Part shown: positions 1 through 7,157 of the stretch, one piece after another
Layout of the letters: every line of letters begins with the position of its first letter
Numbering within the stretch: position 1 is the stretch's first letter
NCBI GenBank assembly: GCA_039822045.1
Contig: JBCBMY010000011.1
Location: 156,968 to 220,967 of the forward strand
Reading direction: 5' to 3'
Length of the DNA: 64,000 nt
From: HLUCCA09 sp039822045
GTDB lineage: Bacteria; Pseudomonadota; Alphaproteobacteria; Rhodobacterales; Rhodobacteraceae
Position numbers and translations under genes: made by a program
Notes under the pieces: generated by a model
Database searches by the model: none
Told to the model about the DNA's origin: nothing
What the model saw: only the letters and a program-made list of their open reading frames with translations

Positions 1-552
1 CCGCTTTGGTTCGAGGAGCCCGTGCCGCCCGACGATGTCGCGGCGATGGCGCAGGTTGCTGCCGGAACGTCCCTGTCTGTCGCGACCGGGGAGAGGCTGA
101 CGACAAAGGCCGAGTTTGCGCCGCTTCTGACAGCCCGTGCCGTTGCCATCGCGCAGCCGGCCACGGGCCGGTCGGGCGGGATCTGGGAGACCAAAAAGAT
201 CGCAGCCATCGCCGAGGCATGCAGCGCCCAGATCGCGCCCCACCTCTATGCCGGTCCGGTAGAGTGGGCCGCGAACGTGCATCTGGCGACGTCCTGCCCC
301 AACCTGCTGCTTGTCGAGACGATCGGCACAGGCGGCGACTTTCACCGCGCGCTCATCGGCGATGCAATCGGGTTCGACGCCGGATATCTGATTCCCCCCG
401 ATGGGCCCGGGCTTGGCATCGAGGTGAACGAAGAGGTCGCGCGTGCCCATCCGTTCGCGGGCGACGGCCTGCACCTGCAGATGCAAGACGCGCCCTGCGA
501 TTACTCCGAAGAGAACCTGTTTGCAGGCGGGGCCCCACCGAGTGCGACGTAG
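1..552 (+). CDS. Enolase-superfamily protein (mandelate racemase/galactonate dehydratase-like), 3' part
   Basis: The reading frame is open from the first base, so the N-terminal part lies outside the window. The visible 183 residues are the end of the TIM barrel. A WFEEP strand comes first, then an ATGERL strand carrying a metal-ligand Glu, a QPATGRSGG strand, an APHLYAGP strand carrying the likely catalytic His, and a C-terminal capping segment ending in a DGLHLQM stretch. The family abstracts a proton alpha to a carboxylate in sugar-acid dehydratases and racemases. The position after QP, where mandelate racemase-type enzymes usually have the Asp of the Asp-His dyad, reads as Ala. This may be a subgroup feature. 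The substrate cannot be assigned. Confidence 0.8.
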   Translation, partial: PLWFEEPVPPDDVAAMAQVAAGTSLSVATGERLTTKAEFAPLLTARAVAIAQPATGRSGGIWETKKIAAIAEACSAQIAPHLYAGPVEWAANVHLATSCPNLLLVETIGTGGDFHRALIGDAIGFDAGYLIPPDGPGLGIEVNEEVARAHPFAGDGLHLQMQDAPCDYSEENLFAGGAPPSAT

Positions 553-579
553 GCCGGCGCGAACCGGGCGACCCCCGGC

Positions 580-954
580 CTACAACCAGTCGATATAGGC
601 CAGATACACAATCACTCCGGTGGCGATGAGCATGAAGTTGAACGCCAGACCGGCAAGGATCCCAAGAAGGATGCCCCTGCGCCTGTCGGCGGCATCAATG
701 CCATCGAGCCACCCCCTGAGTTCGGCCTCCGCTCCGGCAAGTGCACCAATGTCGAGCTGTCGTCGCAGCTTGGGGTTGGCCCAAAGCCGTTCCGCCTCGG
801 CCAGCCGCGCCCCCGCGTGGCGCAAGTGCTTTGGCACCACGCGCCCAGCGTGGTGCAGCTTCGCCTCGAGCGAATTGCCCCGGCGCACGCCAAGCCGCTC
901 GCGCAGCATGTGCGCGAGTTCGGCGTTGGCTGAGGGCAGATCGATCTCTCCCAT
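580..954 (-). CDS. Hypothetical protein with C-terminal membrane helix
   Basis: This 124-residue protein belongs to no family I can name. The first ~95 residues are charged and look helical (many Arg, Glu and Leu). Residues ~97-120 form one hydrophobic segment (GILAGLAFNFMLIATGVIVY) that is probably a membrane anchor with a very short tail. It converges on the enolase-superfamily gene with about 27 bases between stops. An ORF in another frame over the same bases was rejected because it lacks this coherent hydrophobic segment. The start is the ATG just after a GAGAG purine run. Function unknown. Confidence 0.6.
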   Translation of the reverse strand: MGEIDLPSANAELAHMLRERLGVRRGNSLEAKLHHAGRVVPKHLRHAGARLAEAERLWANPKLRRQLDIGALAGAEAELRGWLDGIDAADRRRGILLGILAGLAFNFMLIATGVIVYLAYIDWL

Positions 955-1049
955 TGCGGCTCTCTAGCGACCCGCCTGGGCACTCGCAACGCTCGGCCCG
1001 GACGCCCTGACTACTGGCGGCGGCCCGCCTGGAGCGCTAGGAGGCTCCC

Positions 1050-1820
1050 ATGCTGAATATCGTGCATCACGGGCCCGCCGAGGGCCGCCCGCTTCTGATC
1101 GCACACGGCCTGTTCGGGTCGGCCCGAAACTGGGGAGTGATCGCCAAACGCCTGTCCGGCACCCGCCGCGTTCTCGCGGTCGATATGCGCAACCATGGCA
1201 CAAGCCCCTGGCAAGACACGCATTCCTACGCCGATTTGGCCCGCGATCTCGCCGAGGTAATCGCGGCCCACGGCGGCGTGGCCGACGTGGTGGGCCATTC
1301 CATGGGCGGCAAGGCGGCGATGGCGCTGGCTCTTCTGGAACCGCGGGCCGTGGGTCGGCTTGTCGTGGCCGACATCGCACCGGTGGCCTACGACCACACC
1401 CAGATGCCCTATCTAGTGGCGATGCGGGACATGGATCTGGGCAATCTTGACAGCCGCAGCGCGGCCGACGCGCGGCTGGCCGCTCAGGTCGAGGAGGCCG
1501 GCATTCGCGCCTTCCTGTTGCAATCACTGGATCTCAGGTCCGCGCCGCCGCGCTGGCGCCTCAATCTGTCAGTGCTTGAACGCGAGATGGACAAGATCCT
1601 GGGCTGGCCCGAGGTCGAAGGCCGGTTCGACGGCCCGACCCTGTTTCTATCGGGCGGCGCGTCGGACTATGTCCTCCCCGCGCACCGCCCGACGATCAAG
1701 GCGCTCTTCCCGGCGTCGCGCTTCGCCAAGATCCCCGGGGCCGGCCACTGGCTCCATGCCGAGAAGCCCCAGGAGTTCGTGGCTTCCGTCGAAGCGTTTC
1801 TCGGCCGGACATCGGAATGA
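1050..1820 (+). CDS. Alpha/beta-fold hydrolase, YbfF-like esterase
   Basis: A 256-residue cytoplasmic alpha/beta hydrolase. The oxyanion-hole HGLFGS motif is at residues 19-24. The nucleophile elbow is GHSMG with Ser84. A late Asp (GGASDYV) and the His of GAGHWLH complete a plausible catalytic triad. The length fits the YbfF/acyl-CoA-thioesterase-like esterase group. An AGGAGG ribosome site at 1041-1046 fixes the ATG. It is followed on the same strand by a 92-residue unknown protein after a ~45-base gap, so the two may be co-transcribed. The physiological ester is unknown. Confidence 0.82.
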   Translation: MLNIVHHGPAEGRPLLIAHGLFGSARNWGVIAKRLSGTRRVLAVDMRNHGTSPWQDTHSYADLARDLAEVIAAHGGVADVVGHSMGGKAAMALALLEPRAVGRLVVADIAPVAYDHTQMPYLVAMRDMDLGNLDSRSAADARLAAQVEEAGIRAFLLQSLDLRSAPPRWRLNLSVLEREMDKILGWPEVEGRFDGPTLFLSGGASDYVLPAHRPTIKALFPASRFAKIPGAGHWLHAEKPQEFVASVEAFLGRTSE

Positions 1821-1865
1821 GCGACAGATTGTGCTAGGCTTCGGGCGCTGAGCAGGGAGGGCACC

Positions 1866-2144
1866 ATGATCACGTTGGACGACATCGAAGACATGACCGA
1901 CCTCACGCGGAAGGAGATCGAGGCCGTGGCGGAGCACGAGCATCTCGGCGAGGGGTCTGCGGCGCTGCTGGGGGATTACCTGATGCACCTGCACCATGGT
2001 CCGCAGCAGGTGGCGCAGATGATCGCCGAGGACGTTCGCGATGCGCTGAGGCGGGACGATCTGGGCCACGCCAAAGAGCTTTTCGCGACACTCAGGCACT
2101 TCATGGCCGAGCACCCAGAGGCGGCCCGAGGCGCGGCACGCTAG
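1866..2144 (+). CDS. Conserved hypothetical protein, 92 aa
   Basis: A small acidic soluble protein rich in His, Glu and Asp, and probably all-helical. It starts MITLDDIEDMTDLTRKEIEA and has further histidines at EHEH, LMHLHH, LGHAK and RHFMAEH. I do not recognise a function. A strong GGGAGGG ribosome site sits just upstream of the ATG. Its stop overlaps the stop of the convergent cytochrome b561 gene by 4 bases. The clustered histidines suggest possible metal binding, but no defined motif supports this. Confidence 0.65.
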   Translation: MITLDDIEDMTDLTRKEIEAVAEHEHLGEGSAALLGDYLMHLHHGPQQVAQMIAEDVRDALRRDDLGHAKELFATLRHFMAEHPEAARGAAR

Positions 2145-2641
2145 TCAGAGGCCACCCGCATCCGGTTGAGAATGTTCGTCTTTTGCACGAACTGCCCATA
2201 GAGCGCGCCGGCGATATGCAACAGGATCAGCAGCAGAAGAACGGCGCGGGTGACTTCGTGGATGGTGCTGAAGGCGGGGCTGGCCATGCCCCAGGCCAGG
2301 CCGCCGGAGAAAGGCATCGAGAGCACCAGGACGTAGAACAGCAGGTGGGTCGTGCGGGCGGCGCGCTTTTGCCACTCGGGGTCGCTATCGGGCGGCTCGG
2401 GGGCGCCGCGCTCGTTGCGCAGCATCAGGCGCCAGGCCATCAGGAGAAACACCAGCGTGCCGCCGACCATGTGTCCGATGGCGGGGCCAGTGAGCACCAT
2501 GGCGCCGGTGTCGAGCCCCTCATCGAAGGTCGCGGCGATCCCCTCATGCAGAAGATATTGCAGCAGGATCAACACCATAACCGCCCAGTGCAGGCGGATC
2601 TGGAGGCGGGTGTAGCCGTTGGGTGCTGGTTGGGCTTGCAT
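2141..2641 (-). CDS. Cytochrome b561 family protein
   Basis: A four-helix membrane di-haem b cytochrome of 166 residues from the chosen start. Histidines occur in all four hydrophobic segments: RLHWAVM, the GHMVGG stretch, THLLFYV and LLHIAGAL. This is the spacing expected for the two haems in the bacterial b561/Ni-Fe-hydrogenase cytochrome b superfamily. Such proteins move electrons across the inner membrane, often from quinol. The ATG encoding MQAQP was chosen because GGAG lies 7 bases upstream. The ATG 27 bases further upstream has no ribosome site. It points away from the small lipoprotein gene downstream on the other strand. Confidence 0.85.
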   Translation of the reverse strand: MQAQPAPNGYTRLQIRLHWAVMVLILLQYLLHEGIAATFDEGLDTGAMVLTGPAIGHMVGGTLVFLLMAWRLMLRNERGAPEPPDSDPEWQKRAARTTHLLFYVLVLSMPFSGGLAWGMASPAFSTIHEVTRAVLLLLILLHIAGALYGQFVQKTNILNRMRVASD

Positions 2642-2711
2642 AGGCTGGCTCCGTCTGGGAATGCGCATCAGGTAGCGCTAGAGTATGGCCCGAGTAGCAC
2701 CAAGGAGCGTG

Positions 2712-2849
2712 ATGATGCGCCGTATCCTGATTTTCCTGGCCCTTGTGGGCCTTGCCGGCTGCGCCACGATCGAGGGCGCGGGCCGAGACATCTCGAAGGC
2801 CGGACAGTTCGTCTCGGACGGGGCCCGGGAAGTGCGCCGCGCCTTCTGA
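2712..2849 (+). CDS. Entericidin-type small lipoprotein
   Basis: A 45-residue reading frame. It starts MMRRILIFLALVGLAGCATI, so it has two Arg, a hydrophobic core and a perfect lipobox (LAGC) with Cys17 as the lipidated residue. The short mature part (EGAGRDISKAGQFVSDGARE) has the GxGxDI/KAG pattern of the entericidin A/B family. These are tiny membrane lipoproteins that were studied as an antidote/toxin pair in enterobacteria and are widespread in alphaproteobacteria. An AAGGAG ribosome site lies 5-10 bases before the tandem ATGs. It stands alone, with no second entericidin nearby. Confidence 0.85.
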   Translation: MMRRILIFLALVGLAGCATIEGAGRDISKAGQFVSDGAREVRRAF

Positions 2850-2852
2850 GCG

Positions 2853-2929
2853 CGTATGAATACCATATGAATCGCGTAGGACTCGCATATGAATACCATA
2901 TGAAAAGCATATGAGCTTCATATGAGTCT
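2853..2929. repeat. Seven-unit 11-bp tandem repeat, core CATATG
   Basis: Seven consecutive 11-base units begin at 2853, 2864, 2875, 2886, 2897, 2908 and 2919. The consensus is CATATGAATAC. Five units carry an exact palindromic CATATG. The first reads CGTATG and the third CGTAGG. A longer 17-base direct repeat (2855-2871 and 2888-2904) is nested inside. The AT-rich array sits in the space between two convergent genes, just after the entericidin stop. One unit per roughly one helical turn would place every CATATG on the same face of the DNA. Confidence 0.8.
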
Positions 2930-2971
2930 GCCGCTGCGTGCGGTCTCAGCGGTAACGGGTTCGCAACGCCC

Positions 2972-3286
2972 TCAGGCCGCGCATCTCGCGCAGAATGGCG
3001 TCTCCGGCAGAAGCATCAGACGCTTCTCGCGGATCGGATCCCCGCATTTCACGCACGTCCCATAGGTGCCCTTGGCGATCCGCCCGAGGGCCGCGTCGAT
3101 CCGGGCCAGCTCGGCCTGTTCGACGGTGCCGAGCGCCTCGAGCATCTCGTCATCTTCGCGCTCGGTCGCGGCATCTTCCCAGTCCTTCGTCACCGGGTCG
3201 TCGAGCCGGTCTTCGATGCGGAGGAGGTTGCGGTTAAGCTCGGCCCGTCGGGCGAGCAGCGTGGTCTTGGCGTCATCGTGTGTCAT
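2972..3286 (-). CDS. TraR/DksA-family C4 zinc-finger protein
   Basis: About 104 residues. An N-terminal helical hairpin rich in Arg/Glu/Asp is followed by a C-terminal four-cysteine zinc finger, CVKCGDP...FCARC. This is the architecture of short DksA-like proteins that bind the secondary channel of RNA polymerase. The start is uncertain. The ATG encoding MTHDDAK matches the usual family length, but a GTG 63 bases upstream has a GGGGG purine run before it and would add 21 residues. The gene points toward the 11-bp tandem repeat. Confidence 0.8.
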   Translation of the reverse strand: MTHDDAKTTLLARRAELNRNLLRIEDRLDDPVTKDWEDAATEREDDEMLEALGTVEQAELARIDAALGRIAKGTYGTCVKCGDPIREKRLMLLPETPFCARCAA

Positions 3287-3439
3287 GGGCGGAGGATAGC
3301 CGAGCCGTCGGCGGATCTCCTTGATATCGCGCAAGGTGTCACGGGCCACACACGCCCCCGTTACTCGGCCGGCCCGCCCCTCGTTTTAGAGTTGTAGCAT
3401 GGGCCCATGGCGGGCGCGGACAAACGGAGGGCAAGGCGC

Positions 3440-3685
3440 ATGGGACGTGTTTCGACGTGGACGGCCGGACTTTTCAGCGTGGTGCTTTTGGCCGGGACCC
3501 CGGCCATGACCCCGATGCCAGGGGCGCCGCAACCGCCCGCGGGGCTGGAGCTCCTGACCCCCAACCTGTCGACCCAATCCCGCCAAAGCTGCTCCCGCCG
3601 CGGCGGCTCCTGCTTTGGCCTGCAACGCTGCTGCGAGGGCTTCTACTGCCGCGAAAACGGCGGCGGCGACTCGATCTGCCGGTAA
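3440..3685 (+). CDS. Secreted six-cysteine mini-protein with cystine-knot-like spacing
   Basis: An 81-residue protein. Residues ~1-25 form a signal peptide (basic start, VSTWTAGLFSVVLLAG core, then Ala/Pro). A Pro-rich linker follows, then a C-terminal domain with exactly six cysteines. The spacing is C-x6-C-x5-CC-x4-C-x9-C, which falls within the ranges used for inhibitor cystine knots (knottins). The domain is also rich in Gly and Arg. The ATG at 3440 has GGAGG nine bases upstream. An in-frame ATG 33 bases earlier has no ribosome site. No related gene or processing enzyme is adjacent. The family and role are not known to me. Confidence 0.7.
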   Translation: MGRVSTWTAGLFSVVLLAGTPAMTPMPGAPQPPAGLELLTPNLSTQSRQSCSRRGGSCFGLQRCCEGFYCRENGGGDSICR

Positions 3686-3688
3686 GCC

Positions 3689-3868
3689 TTAGCGGTCAAG
3701 CTCCTGCGCGATGACCCAATCGACGGGGACGGCCACGACCGCCCCCGTGGCCAACGCCGCGACAATGGCCACGCCCGAGACCCACCCCGCCTCGAGCACA
3801 AACACCAGCGCCGAGCCCGCAAGAACGGTCGAGGCGAGCGAGTAGATGATCGAGAAGAGGCGGGGCAT
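3689..3868 (-). CDS. Small two-helix membrane protein
   Basis: A 59-residue reading frame that starts MPRLFSIIYSLASTVLAG and ends DWVIAQELDR. Two hydrophobic stretches (residues ~5-25 and ~29-50) predict two membrane helices. The pattern matches a short Rhodobacterales membrane protein family that is often mis-labelled as CTP synthetase in databases (recalled, not checked). There is no sequence basis for CTP synthetase activity. It converges on the six-cysteine protein, with the stops 3 bases apart. Confidence 0.65.
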   Translation of the reverse strand: MPRLFSIIYSLASTVLAGSALVFVLEAGWVSGVAIVAALATGAVVAVPVDWVIAQELDR

Positions 3869-3998
3869 GGGTAGGTCGTAGGCGGTGGCTCGTGGTTGCG
3901 TCGCGGCTTAACCGCCCTGACGCAGACTGTAGGTTCATCTTCGACTTGTATCCAGCCCACCATGACCTCCAAAAATCGTTGTAGGTGACCCTCCACTT

Positions 3999-4004
3999 TA
4001 TAAT
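3999..4004 (+). promoter_or_regulatory. Candidate -10 hexamer for fic
   Basis: A perfect TATAAT occurs in the AT-rich stretch 52 bases before the fic start. No convincing -35 stands at 16-18 bases. The nearest candidates, TCGTTG at 17 bases and TTGTAG at 14, are both weak. The surrounding 150 bases are clearly AT-richer than the flanks, so the hexamer could be fortuitous. Confidence 0.3.
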
Positions 4005-4055
4005 TTTGGCTGTGCAAACTATAGTCTTCAGACCCATATCCAAAAAGGTTTGCAA

Positions 4056-5219
4056 GTGCGCTACGAAGACTTCACTGCTACCTCGCCGGGCATCCTTGTT
4101 CCTACTGTCTTCGATGCGAAGGCGTTCGTTCCGGATGCTCTACCTCCTCACATCGACCTAGCAGACATCGCGCTGACCTTAGGAGAAGCACGCGGTCGCC
4201 TTGGAGAGCTGCGGGGCGCATGCCGCCGACTTCAAAACCCCTTCATCTTCATTCGGCCTCTTCAGAGATTGGAGGCTCAAACGTCATCTGCCATGGAGGG
4301 CACGTTCACGACGGTCCAGAAACTAGCGCTAGCCGAGTCCGGCGTCGCGGAGAATGCCGATGACGATACTAAGGAAGTGTCCAACTACATTCTTGCCCTG
4401 AATAATGCCGTAGATAGCATCGAAAACGAGCCAATCACGCACCGTACGTTGAAGGCGGCCCACAAAACTTTGCTAGGAGGCGTAGGTAAGCTTCGAGGGG
4501 AGGATAAGCTCCCAGGCGAATTCAAGCGCGATCAAAACATGATTGGAGGCATCACCTTGGACAAAGCGAGGTTCATTCCACCTCCACCAAAGGAAACCTT
4601 GGATTGCGTTAGTCAGCTTGAGAAGTTCATCAACGCTGATAGAGGAACCGATCTGGCGTTGATTGATATTGCATTGGCGCACTACCAATTCGAGACCATC
4701 CATCCGTTTGCCGACGGCAACGGTCGCGTCGGACGGATGTTGGTTTCCTTGATGGCAGTATCGAAAGGCCTGTTGGACATTCCTGCCTTGTATGTCAGCC
4801 CGGAACTTGAGCGAAAAAAGGATACTTACATCGACAAACTGTATCGAGTTTCGGCCTTTGCCGAATGGACTGAGTGGCTGAACTTCTTCTTCAAGGCAAC
4901 CGCAGACGCCTGCATTACGAGTATTGCCACAATCGATGCAATCATTTCGCTACAGGAACAATACCGCGTGCGAGCCGCGGAGGCTTCGAACTCCGCTAAC
5001 ATTCAGAGAATAATCGACATGCTCTTCGAAGTACCAGCAGTAAGAACGAAGGATGTAGTTCGTCAAATCGGCATTACTGATGCTGCCGCTAGGGGCCTCC
5101 TTACGAAACTGGTCGAGATAGGTATTCTTAAAGAGTTCGATGTAGTGTACCCAAAAGCATGGATAGCAAGCGAGCTATTGAACGTAACGTCGCCTAGCCG
5201 TCCATCTTCAACGCATTGA
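4056..5219 (+). CDS. Fic-domain AMPylator with N-terminal inhibitory helix
   Basis: A 387-residue Fic/DOC-family protein. The catalytic HPFADGNGRVGR motif starts at residue 216 and matches the active Fic consensus HPFxDGNGRxxR, so AMP (or another NMP) transfer to target hydroxyls is expected. An upstream S-S-A-M-E-G (residues ~77-82) matches the (S/T)xxxE(G/N) self-inhibitory motif. An N-terminal Fic-N-like region and a C-terminal winged-helix-like segment frame the core. GTG at 4056 was chosen because AAAAAGG lies 7 bases upstream. A TTG at 4050 is too close to it. Codon and base use are much AT-richer than the neighbours. The last residues are read from the antisense of lepA, which suggests insertion here. 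Confidence 0.88.
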   Translation: MRYEDFTATSPGILVPTVFDAKAFVPDALPPHIDLADIALTLGEARGRLGELRGACRRLQNPFIFIRPLQRLEAQTSSAMEGTFTTVQKLALAESGVAENADDDTKEVSNYILALNNAVDSIENEPITHRTLKAAHKTLLGGVGKLRGEDKLPGEFKRDQNMIGGITLDKARFIPPPPKETLDCVSQLEKFINADRGTDLALIDIALAHYQFETIHPFADGNGRVGRMLVSLMAVSKGLLDIPALYVSPELERKKDTYIDKLYRVSAFAEWTEWLNFFFKATADACITSIATIDAIISLQEQYRVRAAEASNSANIQRIIDMLFEVPAVRTKDVVRQIGITDAAARGLLTKLVEIGILKEFDVVYPKAWIASELLNVTSPSRPSSTH

Positions 5220-6993
5220 TAAACGCTTCCTGGGGGATATCCACCTTCCCAAACTGGCGCATCTTTTTCTTACCCGCCTTCTGCTTCTCCAGGAGCTTTT
5301 TCTTGCGGGTGGCGTCGCCGCCGTAGCATTTGGCGGTCACGTCCTTGCGCATGGCGGAGAGGGTTTCGCGGGCGATGACCCTCCCGCCAATTGCGGCCTG
5401 GATCGGGATCTTGAACATGTGGCGGGGGATCAGCTCCTTGAGCTTTTCGCACATGGCGCGGCCGCGGCTCTCTGCCCGGTCGCGGTGGACCATCATGGAG
5501 AGCGCGTCCACCGGCTCCTCGTTCACCAGCACCGACATCTTGACGAGGTTGTCCTCGCGATACCCCTCCATCTGGTAGTCGAAGGACGCGTAGCCCTTGG
5601 TCACCGATTTCAGGCGGTCGTAGAAGTCGAACACCACCTCGTTGAGCGGCAGGTCGTAGACCACCATCGCGCGAGACCCGGCATAGGTGAGGTCGAGCTG
5701 GATGCCGCGCCGGTCCTGGCAGAGCTTGAGGACGTCACCGAGATACTCATCGGGCACCATGATCGTGGCCTTGATGCGCGGCTCCTCGATATGGTCGATC
5801 GTGGCGGGGTCGGGCATGTCGGCGGGGTTGTGGAGTTCTGACATCACGCCGTCGCGGGTGTAGACGTGGTAGACCACGGAGGGCGCGGTGGTGATCAGCT
5901 CGATATCGTATTCGCGCTCGATGCGGTCGCGGATGACCTCAAGGTGCAGGAGCCCGAGGAAGCCGCAGCGAAAGCCGAAGCCCAGCGCCGCCGAGGTCTC
6001 CATCTCGTAGGAGAAGGACGCGTCGTTGAGGGCGAGTTTTTCGATGGCGTCGCGGAGGTCCTCGAACTCGGCATTGTCGACGGGGAAGAGACCGCAGAAG
6101 ACGACCGGCTGGGCGGGTTTGAAGCCCGGGAGCGCGGCGTCGGTGCGCTTGCGGTCATGGGTGATGGTGTCGCCCACACGGGTGTCGCGGACCTGCTTGA
6201 TCGAGGCTGTGAGGATGCCGATCTCGCCGGGGCCGAGCTCTGCGATGTCCTGCATGGCGGGTTTCAGGACGGCGAGCTTGTCGATCCGGTAGCGGGCGTC
6301 GGTCTGCATCATGCGGATCTCGTCGCCCTTCTTGATGACGCCATCCATGACACGGATGAGGACGACGACGCCGAGATAGGGGTCGTACCAGCTGTCGACG
6401 AGCATGGCCTTGAGGGGGGCGTCGCGGGTGCCCTCGGGGGCGGGGAGGCGGTGGACGATGGCCTCCAGCACATCCGGGATGCCGATGCCGGTCTTGGCGG
6501 AGATCTCGATCGCCTCGGAGGCGTCGATGCCGATCACGTCCTCGATCTGCTCGCGGATGCGGTCGGGCTCGGCGGCCGGCAGGTCGATCTTGTTGAGGAC
6601 GGGGACAATGTCGTGGTCGGCGTCGATGGCGGTGTAGACATTGGCGAGCGTCTGGGCCTCGACGCCCTGGGTCGCATCGACGACCAGGAGCGAGCCCTCG
6701 ACGGCGCGCATTGAGCGGGAGACCTCGTAGGCGAAGTCTACATGGCCCGGCGTGTCGATCAGGTTGAGGATGTAGGTCTCGCCGTCCTGTGCGGGGTACT
6801 CGATGCGCACGGTGTTGGCCTTGATCGTGATGCCGCGCTCGCGCTCGATATCCATGCTGTCCAAGAGCTGCTCCTGCATGTCGCGCGCGGCAACGGTGCC
6901 GGTGAGCTGGATCAGCCGGTCGGCCAGCGTTGACTTGCCATGGTCGATATGGGCGACGATGGAGAAGTTACGGATACGGGACAGTTCGGTCAT
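5194..6993 (-). CDS. lepA: Elongation factor 4 (LepA), ribosome back-translocating GTPase
   Basis: 599 residues, the normal LepA length. The G domain opens with the G1 loop AHIDHGKST, then the DTPGH G3 and NKID G4 motifs. EF-G-like domains II, III and V follow, and the LepA-specific C-terminal domain ends KLLEKQKAGKKKM...FINALKMDG. EF4 binds stalled ribosomes and is a translation quality factor. The start encoding MTELSRIRNF was chosen because the upstream in-frame extension (37 residues) is Pro-rich and not part of the family. The stop overlaps the convergent fic gene by 26 bases. Confidence 0.97.
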   Translation of the reverse strand: MTELSRIRNFSIVAHIDHGKSTLADRLIQLTGTVAARDMQEQLLDSMDIERERGITIKANTVRIEYPAQDGETYILNLIDTPGHVDFAYEVSRSMRAVEGSLLVVDATQGVEAQTLANVYTAIDADHDIVPVLNKIDLPAAEPDRIREQIEDVIGIDASEAIEISAKTGIGIPDVLEAIVHRLPAPEGTRDAPLKAMLVDSWYDPYLGVVVLIRVMDGVIKKGDEIRMMQTDARYRIDKLAVLKPAMQDIAELGPGEIGILTASIKQVRDTRVGDTITHDRKRTDAALPGFKPAQPVVFCGLFPVDNAEFEDLRDAIEKLALNDASFSYEMETSAALGFGFRCGFLGLLHLEVIRDRIEREYDIELITTAPSVVYHVYTRDGVMSELHNPADMPDPATIDHIEEPRIKATIMVPDEYLGDVLKLCQDRRGIQLDLTYAGSRAMVVYDLPLNEVVFDFYDRLKSVTKGYASFDYQMEGYREDNLVKMSVLVNEEPVDALSMMVHRDRAESRGRAMCEKLKELIPRHMFKIPIQAAIGGRVIARETLSAMRKDVTAKCYGGDATRKKKLLEKQKAGKKKMRQFGKVDIPQEAFINALKMDG

Positions 6994-7157
6994 CGGGTCG
7001 GTACCATGAAAGGGGTGCCGGCGGGACAGCCGGAGCTCGGGGACACATACGTGAAATGCCGGCGGTTTCCAGTGGCAAGGGGGCGCAGGGGGTGGCCGGG
7101 GCAAGTGGTACCGGGCAATGTGTGCCCGACGAGCGCAAATCCGGTTGAGGCACGGGC

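Noticed and set aside
2853..2929. Possible CRISPR array
   Set aside because: Units are contiguous 11-mers with no unique spacers and no cas genes are present.
5866..6714. 282-aa + strand open frame opposite lepA
   Set aside because: It is the antisense of lepA; composition is Asp/Gly/Val-biased as expected from the complement, and no ribosome site or motif exists.
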